A stretch of 33,581 bases of DNA from Candidatus Methanoperedens sp. (GTDB lineage Archaea > Halobacteriota > Methanosarcinia > Methanosarcinales > Methanoperedenaceae): assembly GCA_026552855.1 (NCBI GenBank), contig JAPMTX010000162.1:1-33581 (forward strand). Reading direction: 5' to 3'. Within the stretch, counting starts at the first letter, position 1. The number at the start of each line of letters is the position of its first letter. This document shows, one piece after another, positions 1 to 8,300 of this stretch. The notes below the pieces were generated by a model. That model was not told the origin of the DNA. It ran no database searches and worked only from the letters and a program-made list of their open reading frames with translations. Both the position numbers and the translations under genes were made by a program.

Positions 1-102
1 TGTATTTATTATATCGCAAAATCCCACTTGTTCGATAAAATCTCTCAATAGAGGCAGGCTTCCTACTAACTTTGCGTAGGCATATACTATATTATTGTCC
101 AT
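1..102 (-). CDS. Transposase N-terminus, partial (IS1634/DUF4277-like)
   Basis: The complement of 1-102 reads as an open frame from an ATG at 102 and runs off the left edge. The 34 visible residues begin MDNNIVYAYAKLVGSLPLL and continue with a pattern of the type RDFIEQVGF. This resembles the N-terminal segment (DUF4277) of IS1634-type transposases, where a short helix precedes 'LPLL..FI..LG..'. The family call rests on my memory of that pattern over few residues. The DDE catalytic core would lie outside the window, so I cannot say whether the element is intact. It sits in AT-rich sequence next to an unrecognised gene and a tRNA-Leu, which fits a mobile or recently acquired edge. Confidence 0.45.
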   Translation of the reverse strand, partial: MDNNIVYAYAKLVGSLPLLRDFIEQVGFCDIINT

Positions 103-174
103 TTACGTGTTTTTTAGGGATTTTTGTCTTTCTTCCTCTTAATATTTGTGGTACTGAATAATGTTAACAGGATT

Positions 175-1161
175 TTAAATCAGAGGGTGCGGAAAATGGG
201 AACTTAATTCTTTTTTCTGCATGGCTTCGATGATTTTTCTTTTATCGTTATTGGTTTGAATGATATTTATGAACTGGTCAAGTTCAGGGGTTTCTTTCAT
301 AGCCTGGGATTCAGAGAATCTAAGGCAAAGTCTTTCTTTTTCGATTAGTTGCTGAATTTCACTGCTGCTATGTAGATTCTGTTTTAATAAATTAATGTAA
401 TTAACAAACTCATCCATATCCCTTTGTGTTGGTTGTGGATATCTCAGTAGGAAATTGTGTATTTCTTTTCTGATTGCTTTTCTACTGATTTCATTCTTAA
501 CATGTACCTTGGCTTTTTCAATGATTATTTTTTTAACCTTTTTAGCATCACTGCCATATTTTAATGCTAAGAAGGTTGCATATCTGGTAATTTCGTTTTC
601 AGCCGGAAGAGTGTTTTTCATTAGAAATTCATCGATCTTACTGCTTATATAAAACTCATGGGATTTTTGTTTTTCCGGTTTTTCTAATAGTTTGGTAGAT
701 TCTGAGGGCGGGGTATTTTGGAGATTTATCATGCTTCTGTATCTTTTTAAAAGTTTATTTGATAAACCAAAAGCTATGCTTCGGTATTTTTGTCCTAAAG
801 AAGGTTTGGTAATGTAAGTGCTAATATTCAGGGCGTTATCTGTCCCTGAAGCCACACTGATATTGAGTTCGAATGGTTCAGTTCTCAGAGAATTGCATAT
901 ATAAGTTATCTGCTTACTGATATTGAGTTCTATTGCTTTTTTCTGAAGACTCTTGCACATATTCATTGCTTTATCTTCCCCTAAAAGCGCACCAATCTCA
1001 TGCTCGATTAGGTCAATAAATTCTTTAAAATCAGCGGCATTTGATGCTTCGTTTAAATTTTTCTTTGATAATACTTTATCGATAATTGTATTAGACCGCT
1101 GCCCAAAGCTAACTTCCAGCGTTTGAGTACAATATTTTATGAATTCATCGGCGAAAGACAT
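175..1161 (-). CDS. Unrecognised 328-aa AT-rich protein
   Basis: I do not recognise this protein. It is a clean 328-codon frame with a TAA stop at 177-175 and a start at 1161. It has no signal peptide or membrane segment and is rich in Lys, Glu, Ile, Asn and Ser. The sequence looks mostly helical, with a basic middle part (roughly residues 195-240, many Lys/Arg) and a charged C-terminal third. A short stretch is repeated in the N-terminal part (ELNIS at about residues 78-82 and 98-102), and the DNA repeats 15 bases there. Its base composition is clearly more AT-rich than the cof genes to the right. Together with the neighbouring transposase fragment this suggests foreign origin. No function is proposed. 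Confidence 0.6.
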   Translation of the reverse strand: MSFADEFIKYCTQTLEVSFGQRSNTIIDKVLSKKNLNEASNAADFKEFIDLIEHEIGALLGEDKAMNMCKSLQKKAIELNISKQITYICNSLRTEPFELNISVASGTDNALNISTYITKPSLGQKYRSIAFGLSNKLLKRYRSMINLQNTPPSESTKLLEKPEKQKSHEFYISSKIDEFLMKNTLPAENEITRYATFLALKYGSDAKKVKKIIIEKAKVHVKNEISRKAIRKEIHNFLLRYPQPTQRDMDEFVNYINLLKQNLHSSSEIQQLIEKERLCLRFSESQAMKETPELDQFINIIQTNNDKRKIIEAMQKKELSSHFPHPLI

Positions 1162-1298
1162 ATACTAACCATATTTTATACGGGAATTTTGAGTACCTAT
1201 TGAATGCCAGTTCTCTCTATTCTTAGCCAATGTTCCTATGTTTTGAGGTTCAAAATCCTCATTAGGTTTATAATACTTTTACTATAAAAGGCTTTCAC

Positions 1299-1314
1299 TA
1301 TCATAATTATGATA
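1299..1314. repeat. 16-bp perfect palindrome TATCATAATTATGATA
   Basis: TATCATAATTATGATA is its own reverse complement over 16 bases. It lies in the gene-poor AT-rich stretch between the unknown gene (start 1161) and tRNA-Leu. It could be an operator for a dimeric regulator. AT-rich sequence also makes such palindromes by chance, so the functional call is weak. Confidence 0.35.
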
Positions 1315-1430
1315 AAGAATTGTTCTGCAATGCTTCATTTTGCATGTGCTTGGATAACATTCAGGGTAGAGCTCTGCGTATCCTCAGAGACTTTTCAAAT
1401 TCATTGGTATTAAAACCATTAAAATCCAAG

Positions 1431-1513
1431 TGCGGGGGATGGGATTTGAACCCACGAATGCCTGCGCAACAGGATCTTAAGTCCTGCACCTTTGGCCGCT
1501 CGGTAACCCCCGC
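1431..1513 (-). tRNA. tRNA-Leu (anticodon TAA)
   Basis: The complement folds as a class II tRNA of 83 nt. The acceptor stem is GCGGGGG (1513-1507) with CCCCCGC (1438-1432), and the discriminator A is at 1431. The anticodon arm has stem CAGGA, loop CTTAAGA and stem TCCTG, giving anticodon TAA (Leu, UUA codon). A long variable arm and a T loop of the GTTCAAAT type are visible. CCA is not encoded. The AT-rich unusual region lies just beyond the tRNA 3' end, the usual side for integrase attachment sites. Confidence 0.95.
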
Positions 1514-1569
1514 CTGGGGTCACGTTAAATATCCCTCGGATTACTTTAAGCTAACTGTTCGATACGATT

Positions 1570-2586
1570 ATGTATGAATCGATACAATTGCGGTATATGC
1601 CCCCGCCCTTTGTCACTTTCTCCCGCAACGTCTTCATCCCCCTTACGAACATATGCAGGAACAGGTGCGGCTACTGCGGCTTCAGGCGCGACATCGGGCA
1701 TCCTGAGGCTAAGCTCCTCTCGCCGGCAGAAGTGACAGACATACTTGAGAGAGGCGCACGCTCAGGCTGCTCAGAGGCGCTTTTCACGTTCGGAGAACGC
1801 CCTGATGAGGTCGATGGCTTCATGTCCCTGCTCGATGGGCTTGGATATGATTCCATAATCGATTATCTTGCAGACCTCTGCAGGCTTGCAATAGCACACG
1901 GGCTTTTACCTCACAGCAACCCCGGTGTGCTTGCGAAAAAAGAGATTGAAAGACTTAAACCCTGCAATGCCAGCATGGGGCTCATGCTTGAGACCACAGG
2001 CATAATCAATGCGCATAAAGGCTGTGCAGGCAAAGACCCGGAAAAGCGCATAGAGACCATCCGGGCGGCAGGAGAACTCGGCATTCCTTTTACGACCGGG
2101 ATACTTGTGGGCATAGGCGAAACCCGGGATGACAGGATCAGTTCAATCCATACTATCAGGGATACACAGGAGGAATTCGGTCACATACAGGAGGTCATAA
2201 TCCAGAATTTTATCCCCAAACCCGGAACGGGAATGGCATCCTGGCATCCTCCGGGAACAGAGGAAATGATCAAAACGGTCACGATGGCTCGACAGAACCT
2301 TCCTGAAGATGTCGCCATACAGGTATCCCCGAACCTTATCCATCCGAAAGAACTGGTGCAGTGCGGAGCCTCCGACCTCGGCGGAATATCGCCTGAAACC
2401 ATCGACTACATAAACCCTGAGTCCCCGTGGCCAGGCATTCTTGAGCTTCAGGACATGGTCGATGTCCCCCTGCGGGAGCGGCTGCCCATATATCCGCGGT
2501 ACATCAGGAAAAAATGGTACAGCAAAGGGATCGCACCGCTTATCCATAAACTTTCTGATGCAGAAGGATTTCGGAAAAAATATTAA
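1570..2586 (+). CDS. cofG: 7,8-didemethyl-8-hydroxy-5-deazariboflavin synthase subunit CofG
   Basis: CofG is a radical SAM enzyme. With CofH it makes Fo, the deazaflavin chromophore of coenzyme F420, the hydride carrier of methane metabolism. The protein has 338 residues, normal for archaeal CofG. The SAM cluster motif CRNRCGYCGF (CX3CX2C) lies at about residues 29-38. Family blocks seen include SNPGVLAKKE (about 116-125), MGLMLETT (about 136-143), FTTGILVGIGET (about 174-185) and IQNFIPKPGT (about 211-220). cofH follows 68 bp downstream on the same strand, so the two are probably co-transcribed. Bacterial Fo synthases are often fused, and the split pair fits an archaeon. ATG at 1570 gives the full N-terminus; a second ATG at codon 10 is possible. 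Confidence 0.95.
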   Translation: MYESIQLRYMPPPFVTFSRNVFIPLTNICRNRCGYCGFRRDIGHPEAKLLSPAEVTDILERGARSGCSEALFTFGERPDEVDGFMSLLDGLGYDSIIDYLADLCRLAIAHGLLPHSNPGVLAKKEIERLKPCNASMGLMLETTGIINAHKGCAGKDPEKRIETIRAAGELGIPFTTGILVGIGETRDDRISSIHTIRDTQEEFGHIQEVIIQNFIPKPGTGMASWHPPGTEEMIKTVTMARQNLPEDVAIQVSPNLIHPKELVQCGASDLGGISPETIDYINPESPWPGILELQDMVDVPLRERLPIYPRYIRKKWYSKGIAPLIHKLSDAEGFRKKY

Positions 2587-2590
2587 TAGG

Positions 2591-2625
2591 TAGTACCATA
2601 TGACTGCAAACCCCAGGTGGTACTA
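2591..2625 (+). repeat. 8-bp inverted repeat between cofG and cofH
   Basis: TAGTACCA (2591-2598) and TGGTACTA (2618-2625) are exact reverse complements separated by 19 nt. In the cofG-cofH transcript this would form a small hairpin just after the cofG stop. It might act in RNA processing or tune cofH expression. No T-run follows, so it does not look like a terminator. Confidence 0.4.
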
Positions 2626-2654
2626 TACAGCAATTACAGAGTTTTCAGGACGAG

Positions 2655-3695
2655 ATGCAGTATCGGATCGAGGCTGGGAAATGCACCCTGCAGGATGCGC
2701 TTGATCTCTATAGCGCCCCTTCGCTTTTTTCCCTTGCAGACAGGCTTCGCAAAAGAGCGGCAGGGGATACGGTCACATACGTGATCAACAGGAACATAAA
2801 TTTCACGAACAGATGCACAGGAACATGCAGGTTCTGCGCATTCAGGAAGCCCGATGGATATATACTGTCCATATCCGATATCCTTGAGAAAACAAGAGCA
2901 GCCGTACGGCTCAATGCCACCGAGGTATGCATCCAGGGCGGGCTTCTTCCCGACTGGGATGTTTCTAATTACTGTGAAATACTTGAGGACATCAAAGGGG
3001 AATTCCCGCATATCCACATCCATGCGTTCTCGCCTATGGAAGTATTCCACGCGGCGCGGAACGGCAATATGAGCATAAAAGAAACACTCCAGTGCCTGAA
3101 AAAATCAGGTCTTGGCTCTATGCCCGGCACTGCGGCAGAGATACTCGTCGACAGGGTGCGCGAGGAGATATGCCCTGAAAAACTTACAACACATGAATGG
3201 ATAGACGTTGTAAGAACAGCCCACAGGACTGGGATACCCACGACCGCGACCATAATGTACGGACATATCGAGACCCTGGAGGAGCGGATCGAGCATTTGT
3301 TCATAATCAGGGAAATGCAGAAAAGGACGGGCGGCTTTACAGAGTTCGTACCCCTTCCTTTCATGCCGCACAACAACCATCTCGGAACAGGGAGACAGGG
3401 CTTTCATAGTATAGAGAACCTGAAATTCCATGCGCTGGCAAGAGTGCTCCTTTATCCGTACATCAGGAACATACAGGTGAGCTGGGTGAAGCTCGGTGAG
3501 AAGCTGGCTCAGTCTGCCCTTAAATGCGGCGTGAACGACCTCGGAGGGACACTGATGGAGGAGAATATCTCCAGGAGCGCGGGCGCGGCTAACGGCGAGT
3601 ACATGCCGCCGCAGGAGTTTGAGAGACTGATAAAAGAGATTAACCGGGTGCCGCAGCAGCGCGATACGCTGTATAATCCCATAACACCATTATAA
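2655..3695 (+). CDS. cofH: 5-amino-6-(D-ribitylamino)uracil-L-tyrosine 4-hydroxyphenyl transferase CofH
   Basis: CofH is the second radical SAM half of Fo synthase. It joins the tyrosine-derived hydroxyphenyl group to the ribitylaminouracil, and CofG then closes the ring. The cluster motif CTGTCRFCAF (CX3CX2C) is at about residues 53-62. Family landmarks include NRNINFTNRC just before it, EVCIQGGLLPD (about 91-101), HIHAFSPMEV (about 121-130), GLGSMPGTAAEIL (about 152-164) and FVPLPFMPHNN (about 231-241). The 346-residue length is normal. No in-frame ATG or GTG start lies between the upstream TGA at 2601 and 2655, so 2655 is the best start, although its ribosome site is weak. Confidence 0.95.
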   Translation: MQYRIEAGKCTLQDALDLYSAPSLFSLADRLRKRAAGDTVTYVINRNINFTNRCTGTCRFCAFRKPDGYILSISDILEKTRAAVRLNATEVCIQGGLLPDWDVSNYCEILEDIKGEFPHIHIHAFSPMEVFHAARNGNMSIKETLQCLKKSGLGSMPGTAAEILVDRVREEICPEKLTTHEWIDVVRTAHRTGIPTTATIMYGHIETLEERIEHLFIIREMQKRTGGFTEFVPLPFMPHNNHLGTGRQGFHSIENLKFHALARVLLYPYIRNIQVSWVKLGEKLAQSALKCGVNDLGGTLMEENISRSAGAANGEYMPPQEFERLIKEINRVPQQRDTLYNPITPL

Positions 3696-3719
3696 CCTGA
3701 TATGGGTTGAGGACGCTTT

Positions 3720-4199
3720 ATGGCTGATTTTAAATTGATTTTGATTGTTCTTATTATATCCTCCCTCGCTCTTGGCTGCACTCAGCCGCAGATCAATACT
3801 CAGACCCCAACTGATACACCAATAGCTACAGAGACTGCAGGAATAACCGCTACTCCTGCATTTACTCCTGTACCTTCTCTGATACCTGCCCCATCGCCAG
3901 GGGTAAACGTGACAGAATTGAAAGTGAGTTTGAATCAGGTATTTACACTGTCTTTTGAGGCTAATCCAAGTACCGGCTATTCATGGATAGCTATAGTAGA
4001 CGAAAGTTTCTTAAAATTGAAGAATGATACTTTTGCCCCGTATCCGCATCCTCCGCAGGTTGTTGGAAGAGGTGGTAAGGAGAACTTTACATTTATTCCG
4101 CTTAAAACCGGAGAGACTGATTTAGTAATACAGTATAAAAGAGTATGGGAGAAGGATGTCCTGGTAGAAAAAACATTTCAGATAATAATAACCGGATGA
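3720..4199 (+). CDS. Lipoprotein with chagasin-like (I42) cysteine-protease inhibitor domain
   Basis: A 159-aa exported protein. Residues 5-19 are a hydrophobic signal that ends in a lipobox LALGC with Cys20 as the predicted lipid anchor. A Thr/Pro-rich spacer follows (about 21-60), then a beta-rich domain (about 61-159). That domain carries the three loop motifs known from chagasin-family inhibitors of papain-like proteases: NPSTGYSW (usual NPTTGY.W), GRGGKENFTF (usual G.GG...F) and KRVWEKD (usual RPW). In the family these loops block the protease active-site cleft. The role here, restraining a host or foreign protease at the outer membrane face, is inferred. It starts 24 bp after cofH but seems unrelated to F420. 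Confidence 0.8.
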   Translation: MADFKLILIVLIISSLALGCTQPQINTQTPTDTPIATETAGITATPAFTPVPSLIPAPSPGVNVTELKVSLNQVFTLSFEANPSTGYSWIAIVDESFLKLKNDTFAPYPHPPQVVGRGGKENFTFIPLKTGETDLVIQYKRVWEKDVLVEKTFQIIITG

Positions 4200-4216
4200 A
4201 TACGAATTAGATAACA

Positions 4217-4681
4217 ATGGCAGTAAAAGAGCAAACCAGGCTTGATGATTTTATCTCACTGGAAGAACGTGAGCACCTGCTCTCAGAGCTGCACAGGTTC
4301 CTCGTATGGGTGGGTGAGAAGATACCCGACGAGATCAAGGTGAACGGGGAAACAATAAAGCTCAGTGAGCTGATCTGGCGCTGCATACATAAAAAGGAGC
4401 TTTCGGAGCAGGAAAAGGAGCGCATGATGGAGCTTGTCCGCATGCTTGAGACAAAAGAGAAATATGATGAGGAGGTCCTGAAGAAAGCCAGTCTCAGCCA
4501 CGAAGAAGCAAAGAGGTTATACCACGAATCTGCCGCCCTTATACGGGCTATTATGGACATAAGGGAATGCGAAACCGGCAGGGTAAAGCTGAAGGAATCC
4601 ACAGAAGAGGTGAGACAAAAAATAGAGGATGCAAAAAGATGGCTGGGATTTTTAAAAGGAGTGGGCAGGAAAAATATTTAG
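4217..4681 (+). CDS. Small charged helical archaeal protein (DUF5788-like)
   Basis: A 154-aa cytosolic protein almost certainly all helical, with long Glu/Lys-rich stretches. The middle (about 40-100) reads like a helical hairpin, and the C-terminal 45 residues look coiled-coil-like and end in a basic tail. From memory it resembles the uncharacterised archaeal family DUF5788, but I cannot confirm this. The start follows the lipoprotein stop by 17 bp, so it may share the transcript. It has no catalytic motif I can name. It is convergent with the winged-helix gene on the other strand. Confidence 0.7.
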   Translation: MAVKEQTRLDDFISLEEREHLLSELHRFLVWVGEKIPDEIKVNGETIKLSELIWRCIHKKELSEQEKERMMELVRMLETKEKYDEEVLKKASLSHEEAKRLYHESAALIRAIMDIRECETGRVKLKESTEEVRQKIEDAKRWLGFLKGVGRKNI

Positions 4682-4689
4682 TATGAAGA

Positions 4690-4983
4690 TTACACGTGCA
4701 GATCCACCTCCTTTGCTATTCCCTGTATATTCTTTATCCCGTACAGGCTCTGGCGCGCATCCTTGAAATAGAACCGCTCCTCAAGGATATCTTTTTTCTT
4801 CAATCTGTCCAGCGCATACCTGACAGTCCTAGGAGGCAGATAGCTCTCCCTTGTGATATCTTTCTGGGTTAATAGCCCGCCCTTCTCAAGTATCTTAAAA
4901 ACAAGCTTGGCAGACGGAGGGAGGTTCTCTATCCTGATATCTATGTTCGCTATCGGTACGCTATCTTTTTTAGAGCCGCTCAT
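4690..4983 (-). CDS. Small winged-helix transcriptional regulator
   Basis: A 97-aa protein with one winged-helix DNA-binding domain of the MarR/TrmB kind. The first helix is LPPSAKLVFKILE (about 22-34). The helix-turn-helix spans LLTQKDI to the recognition helix PPRTVRYALDRLKKK (about 50-64). The wing is ILEERFYFKDARQ (about 66-78). No ligand domain or cysteines are present, so it is probably a bare DNA-binding module. A near-identical copy lies at 22016-22207. Upstream, a TATA-like CTATTATAAA (5041-5050, read on the minus strand) and an imperfect inverted repeat at 5025-5043 suggest its own promoter and possible self-regulation. Confidence 0.85.
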   Translation of the reverse strand: MSGSKKDSVPIANIDIRIENLPPSAKLVFKILEKGGLLTQKDITRESYLPPRTVRYALDRLKKKDILEERFYFKDARQSLYGIKNIQGIAKEVDLHV

Positions 4984-5024
4984 CGCGGTGGCAAAGACGA
5001 TCCCTCATTTGGTAGTCACCGGAG

Positions 5025-5043
5025 TAGTTAACGGTGTGAACTA
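5025..5043 (-). promoter_or_regulatory. Imperfect inverted repeat and TATA-like box ahead of winged-helix gene
   Basis: TAGTTAAC and GTGAACTA flank GGT and pair with one mismatch. The TATA-like stretch at 5041-5050 overlaps the right arm, so a protein bound here would sit on the promoter of the minus-strand regulator. A half-similar direct copy, TAGTCACCGG at 5013-5022 against TAGTTAACGG at 5025-5034, adds to the impression of an operator. Confidence 0.3.
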
Positions 5044-5182
5044 TTATAAAGGTTCCTGTTCATCATGTTCGTTGAATAACAAAATTAGCAGTGTAACACC
5101 TACAGCCGGTGGAAAGCGGGGGAAAAGAGTTCAATATGAAAGAATTTTGTGACTACACATTGTAAACAAACCGACCAATAGG

Positions 5183-5190
5183 TTTATATA
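5183..5190 (+). promoter_or_regulatory. TATA box of the multicopper oxidase gene
   Basis: TTTATATA sits in the 410-bp gap between the winged-helix gene and the oxidase. Transcription would start about 25 nt downstream, near 5212, leaving a leader of about 180 nt before the oxidase start at 5394. Between 5050 and 5180 I see nothing recognisable. Confidence 0.5.
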
Positions 5191-5215
5191 ACCTTTAAGA
5201 GCATAATATGTGCAC

Positions 5216-5240
5216 ATACATATGTTTTTTGCATATGTAT
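5216..5240 (+). promoter_or_regulatory. 9-bp inverted repeat at start of oxidase leader
   Basis: ATACATATG (5216-5224) and CATATGTAT (5232-5240) are perfect reverse complements around a T-rich 7-nt spacer. The site lies where transcription should begin. It could be an operator for a dimeric repressor or a hairpin at the very 5' end of the mRNA. Confidence 0.45.
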
Positions 5241-5281
5241 AAACCCAGTGTAAAAGCTGCGTCAAGAATGGGGTTAAATGT

Positions 5282-5341
5282 ATGTCTATAAATAACAATG
5301 TAGACTCTATCTTGGCACAGCTAAAAGCGGATAGGCAGTAG
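5282..5341 (+). CDS. Possible 19-codon leader ORF
   Basis: ATG at 5282 opens a frame of 19 codons, MSINNNVDSILAQLKADRQ, ending in TAG at 5339-5341, 52 bp ahead of the oxidase start. It lies inside the presumed 5' leader. Its ribosome site (GGGGTT, about 8 nt before) is only moderate. It could be a real leader peptide or chance. Confidence 0.25.
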   Translation: MSINNNVDSILAQLKADRQ

Positions 5342-5393
5342 GAAAAAATTCCCTATCAAAGTAAACTAGAAATTATTCATAGGAGGACGGGAT

Positions 5394-8300
5394 ATGCGAA
5401 ATAAGTTAGTGTATGCACCAGCTAAAGATGAACGTAAAGTAAAGAGAACAATCGGTGCTGGCATCGGATTTATCGGAATATTGCTCACTGCAGGAATATT
5501 GTTTACAATATTCCTGTTGAACAGCAGTGTTGCCAGTGATAGCAGCGGTGCATCATACAACAGCGGCGCGGTCACCATGTCGGACAGCCAAAAGTTGAAT
5601 GCAAATGCTTCACCCGATGTTCAGTCTGTATTAATTACAGATAATCAGAGAAAGGCTGCAGAGCTTCTTAAAATGGCTCATGAACTTCCGGCTAAGAGAA
5701 AGGCTGCAGCAGAGCGTTTGAAAGCTACTCTTGCCGCCAGTGCGATTGCACCCGCGTCGGTCACGCCCGGCCCCGGCTTAACGCCCGACTATTTCGGCAT
5801 TTACCCCAACTATGCCAACAGCCCGCTCTCTATAGGTAACGCCACTGTCACCTTCACGGGTGTTGGCACAGGCGCAGCCGCTACAGCGACCGTAGTGAAT
5901 GGTGTCGTTACTGGCATCACTCTTACAAACGGAGGCTCTGGGTATACTTCTGCTCCTACAATTAGTATTACAGGTGGTAGTGGCACAGGTGCTACGGCTA
6001 CAGCGACCGTGGCAGGTGCCGTTGCTGCTATCACGATTACCAATGGGGGCACTGGTTATATCTCTGCTCCCACCGTCACCATCACAGGTGGTGGTGGAAC
6101 TGGCGCGACTGCTACAGCGACCGTAGCAGGATCTATTACTTCCCTTACGTTTGGGACCCCAGGCGCAGGTTATACCGCTCCCGCAGTCAGTTTCTCGGGC
6201 GGTGGTGGTGCAGGCGCTACTGCCACAGCGACAGGTCCCGTTGATGTTATCACAGTTACCAATGGGGGCACTGGTTATACCGCTCCCGCAGTCAGTTTCT
6301 CGGGCGGTGGTGGTGCAGGCGCTACTGCCACAGCAACCGCAGACCCAACTACTGGTGCAATTGCTAGCATCACGCTTATCAGCGGAGGTTCAGGTTACAC
6401 TTCTGCGCCTACCGTCACCATCACGGATAGTGGCACAGGCTCAGGCGCTACTGCTACAGCAACAATAGCAGTTACCGGCATCACTCTTGGCAGCGGGGGT
6501 TCAGGTTACATTTCTGTTCCTGCCATCACAATCACGGATAGTGTCGGCACAGGCTCAGGCGCTACTGCTACGGCAACCGTAACAACTGATGTCGTTTCTG
6601 CAGTCACGATTACGAATGGAGGCTCTGGTTATACCTCTGCTCCCACAGTCACCTTCACGGGTGGTGGGGGATCAGGCGCTGCTGCCACAGCAACCATCAA
6701 AACTGATGTCGTTTCTGCAGTCACGATTACGAGCGGAGGCAGTGGTTACTTATCCGGCGGCATCCGCAAATTCGTCGATGCAATGCCAAGTCTCCCAATT
6801 GCCGTTCCGGATACTATTACTTATCCGGGATCCGATTACTACGAGATCGCGTTACAACAGTATACGGCGAATATGCATTCGGATCTACCTGCGACCACAC
6901 TGCGCGGTTACGTGCAGCTCAATATGGGTACGGACGCCAATGGTCAGAACACGATAGCGCCCGCGCCGATCCAGTACTTGGGACCTGTAATCGTAGCCCA
7001 GCGCGACCGACCGGTGCGCGTCAAGTTCATCAACCAGCTTCCCAATGGTAGCCCGGGCGACCTCTTCATCCCTGTGGACACCACCTACATGGGAGCGGGG
7101 ACGGGTCCTGCCGCTCTTGCGGGTACAAATTGCTCGGCGACGCCTAAGCCTTCAACCTGTTATTCTGAGAACCGCGCCACCCTCCATCTCCATGGCGGCA
7201 CCACTCCGTGGATCAGCGATGGGACACCTCACCAGTGGACTACGCCTGCTGGAGAAACCACCTCCTACCCCGAAGGTGTGAGCGTGTTCAATGTCCCCGA
7301 TATGGATGGTGGAAAAGAGCCTAATGGAACGCTGACGTTCTACTATAGCAACCAGCAGAGCGCCAGACTGATGTTCTACCACGACCATGCCTACGGGATC
7401 ACCCGCCTCAATGTCTACGGTGGCGAGGCCGCAGGCTATTTATTGACGGACTCAACAGAGCAGGCTCTGATCGGTACGGGAGGCGCCCTTGAAGGACTTG
7501 GCGTCGGGACTCCCCTGGTCATCCAGGACAAGACCTTTGTGCCAGACAACACCAGACCATTCACAAATCTCGTGGGAAGCTTTTCCTCACAACTTGCCGC
7601 ACAGGATCCTACCTGGGATACCGCCAAGTGGGGCGGCACCGGAAGCCTCTGGTTCCCCCATGTATACATGCCCAACCAGAACCCGGGCGACGTGTCTGGA
7701 GCGAACCCCATGGGCAGGTGGGATTACGGTCCCTGGTTCTGGCCGCCGTTTACAGGTTTGACATACGGGCCGATCCTGAACCCCTACTACGATCCCACTT
7801 GTGTCTCCAGTGCAACGCAGTACTGCGAAGGGCAATATATACCAGGGACGCCGGATGCACGGTTGATTTCGCCGTCCGGTGTGCCTGAAGCTTTCATGGA
7901 CACCCCGCTGGTCAACGGCAAAGCCTACCCTGTCCTCAACGTGCCGGCAGGGCCCGTTCGGTTCCGCATCCTGAACGCGGCAAACGACCGATTCTGGAAC
8001 CTGCAGATGTACGTTGCCGACCCGAATGTGACCACTGCAGATGGTCGGAAGAACACCGAAGTCAAGATGGTTCCTTTCAACTCGAACCAAAACTTGATCA
8101 CTCCCTTCCCTTCCTGGTGGTATACTCCCGGACTCAACTTTGTGTTTGATGACCGCGCTGGCGGTGTCCCGGATCCAACAACGAGGGGACCAGCGATGAT
8201 CCAGATCGGCACCGAGGGCGGCTTCCTGCCGGCGCCCGCAGTGATTCTCAATCAGCCGGTCAACTACGTCTATAACCGCAGAGACATCACCGTCCTGAAC

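Noticed and set aside
1320-1577. 85-codon plus-strand frame across tRNA-Leu
   Set aside because: It reads through the complement of the tRNA, so it is not a gene.
5832-6760. Repeats resembling a CRISPR array
   Set aside because: They are in frame, code for a Gly/Ala/Thr-rich protein and have no unique spacers. They belong to the oxidase.
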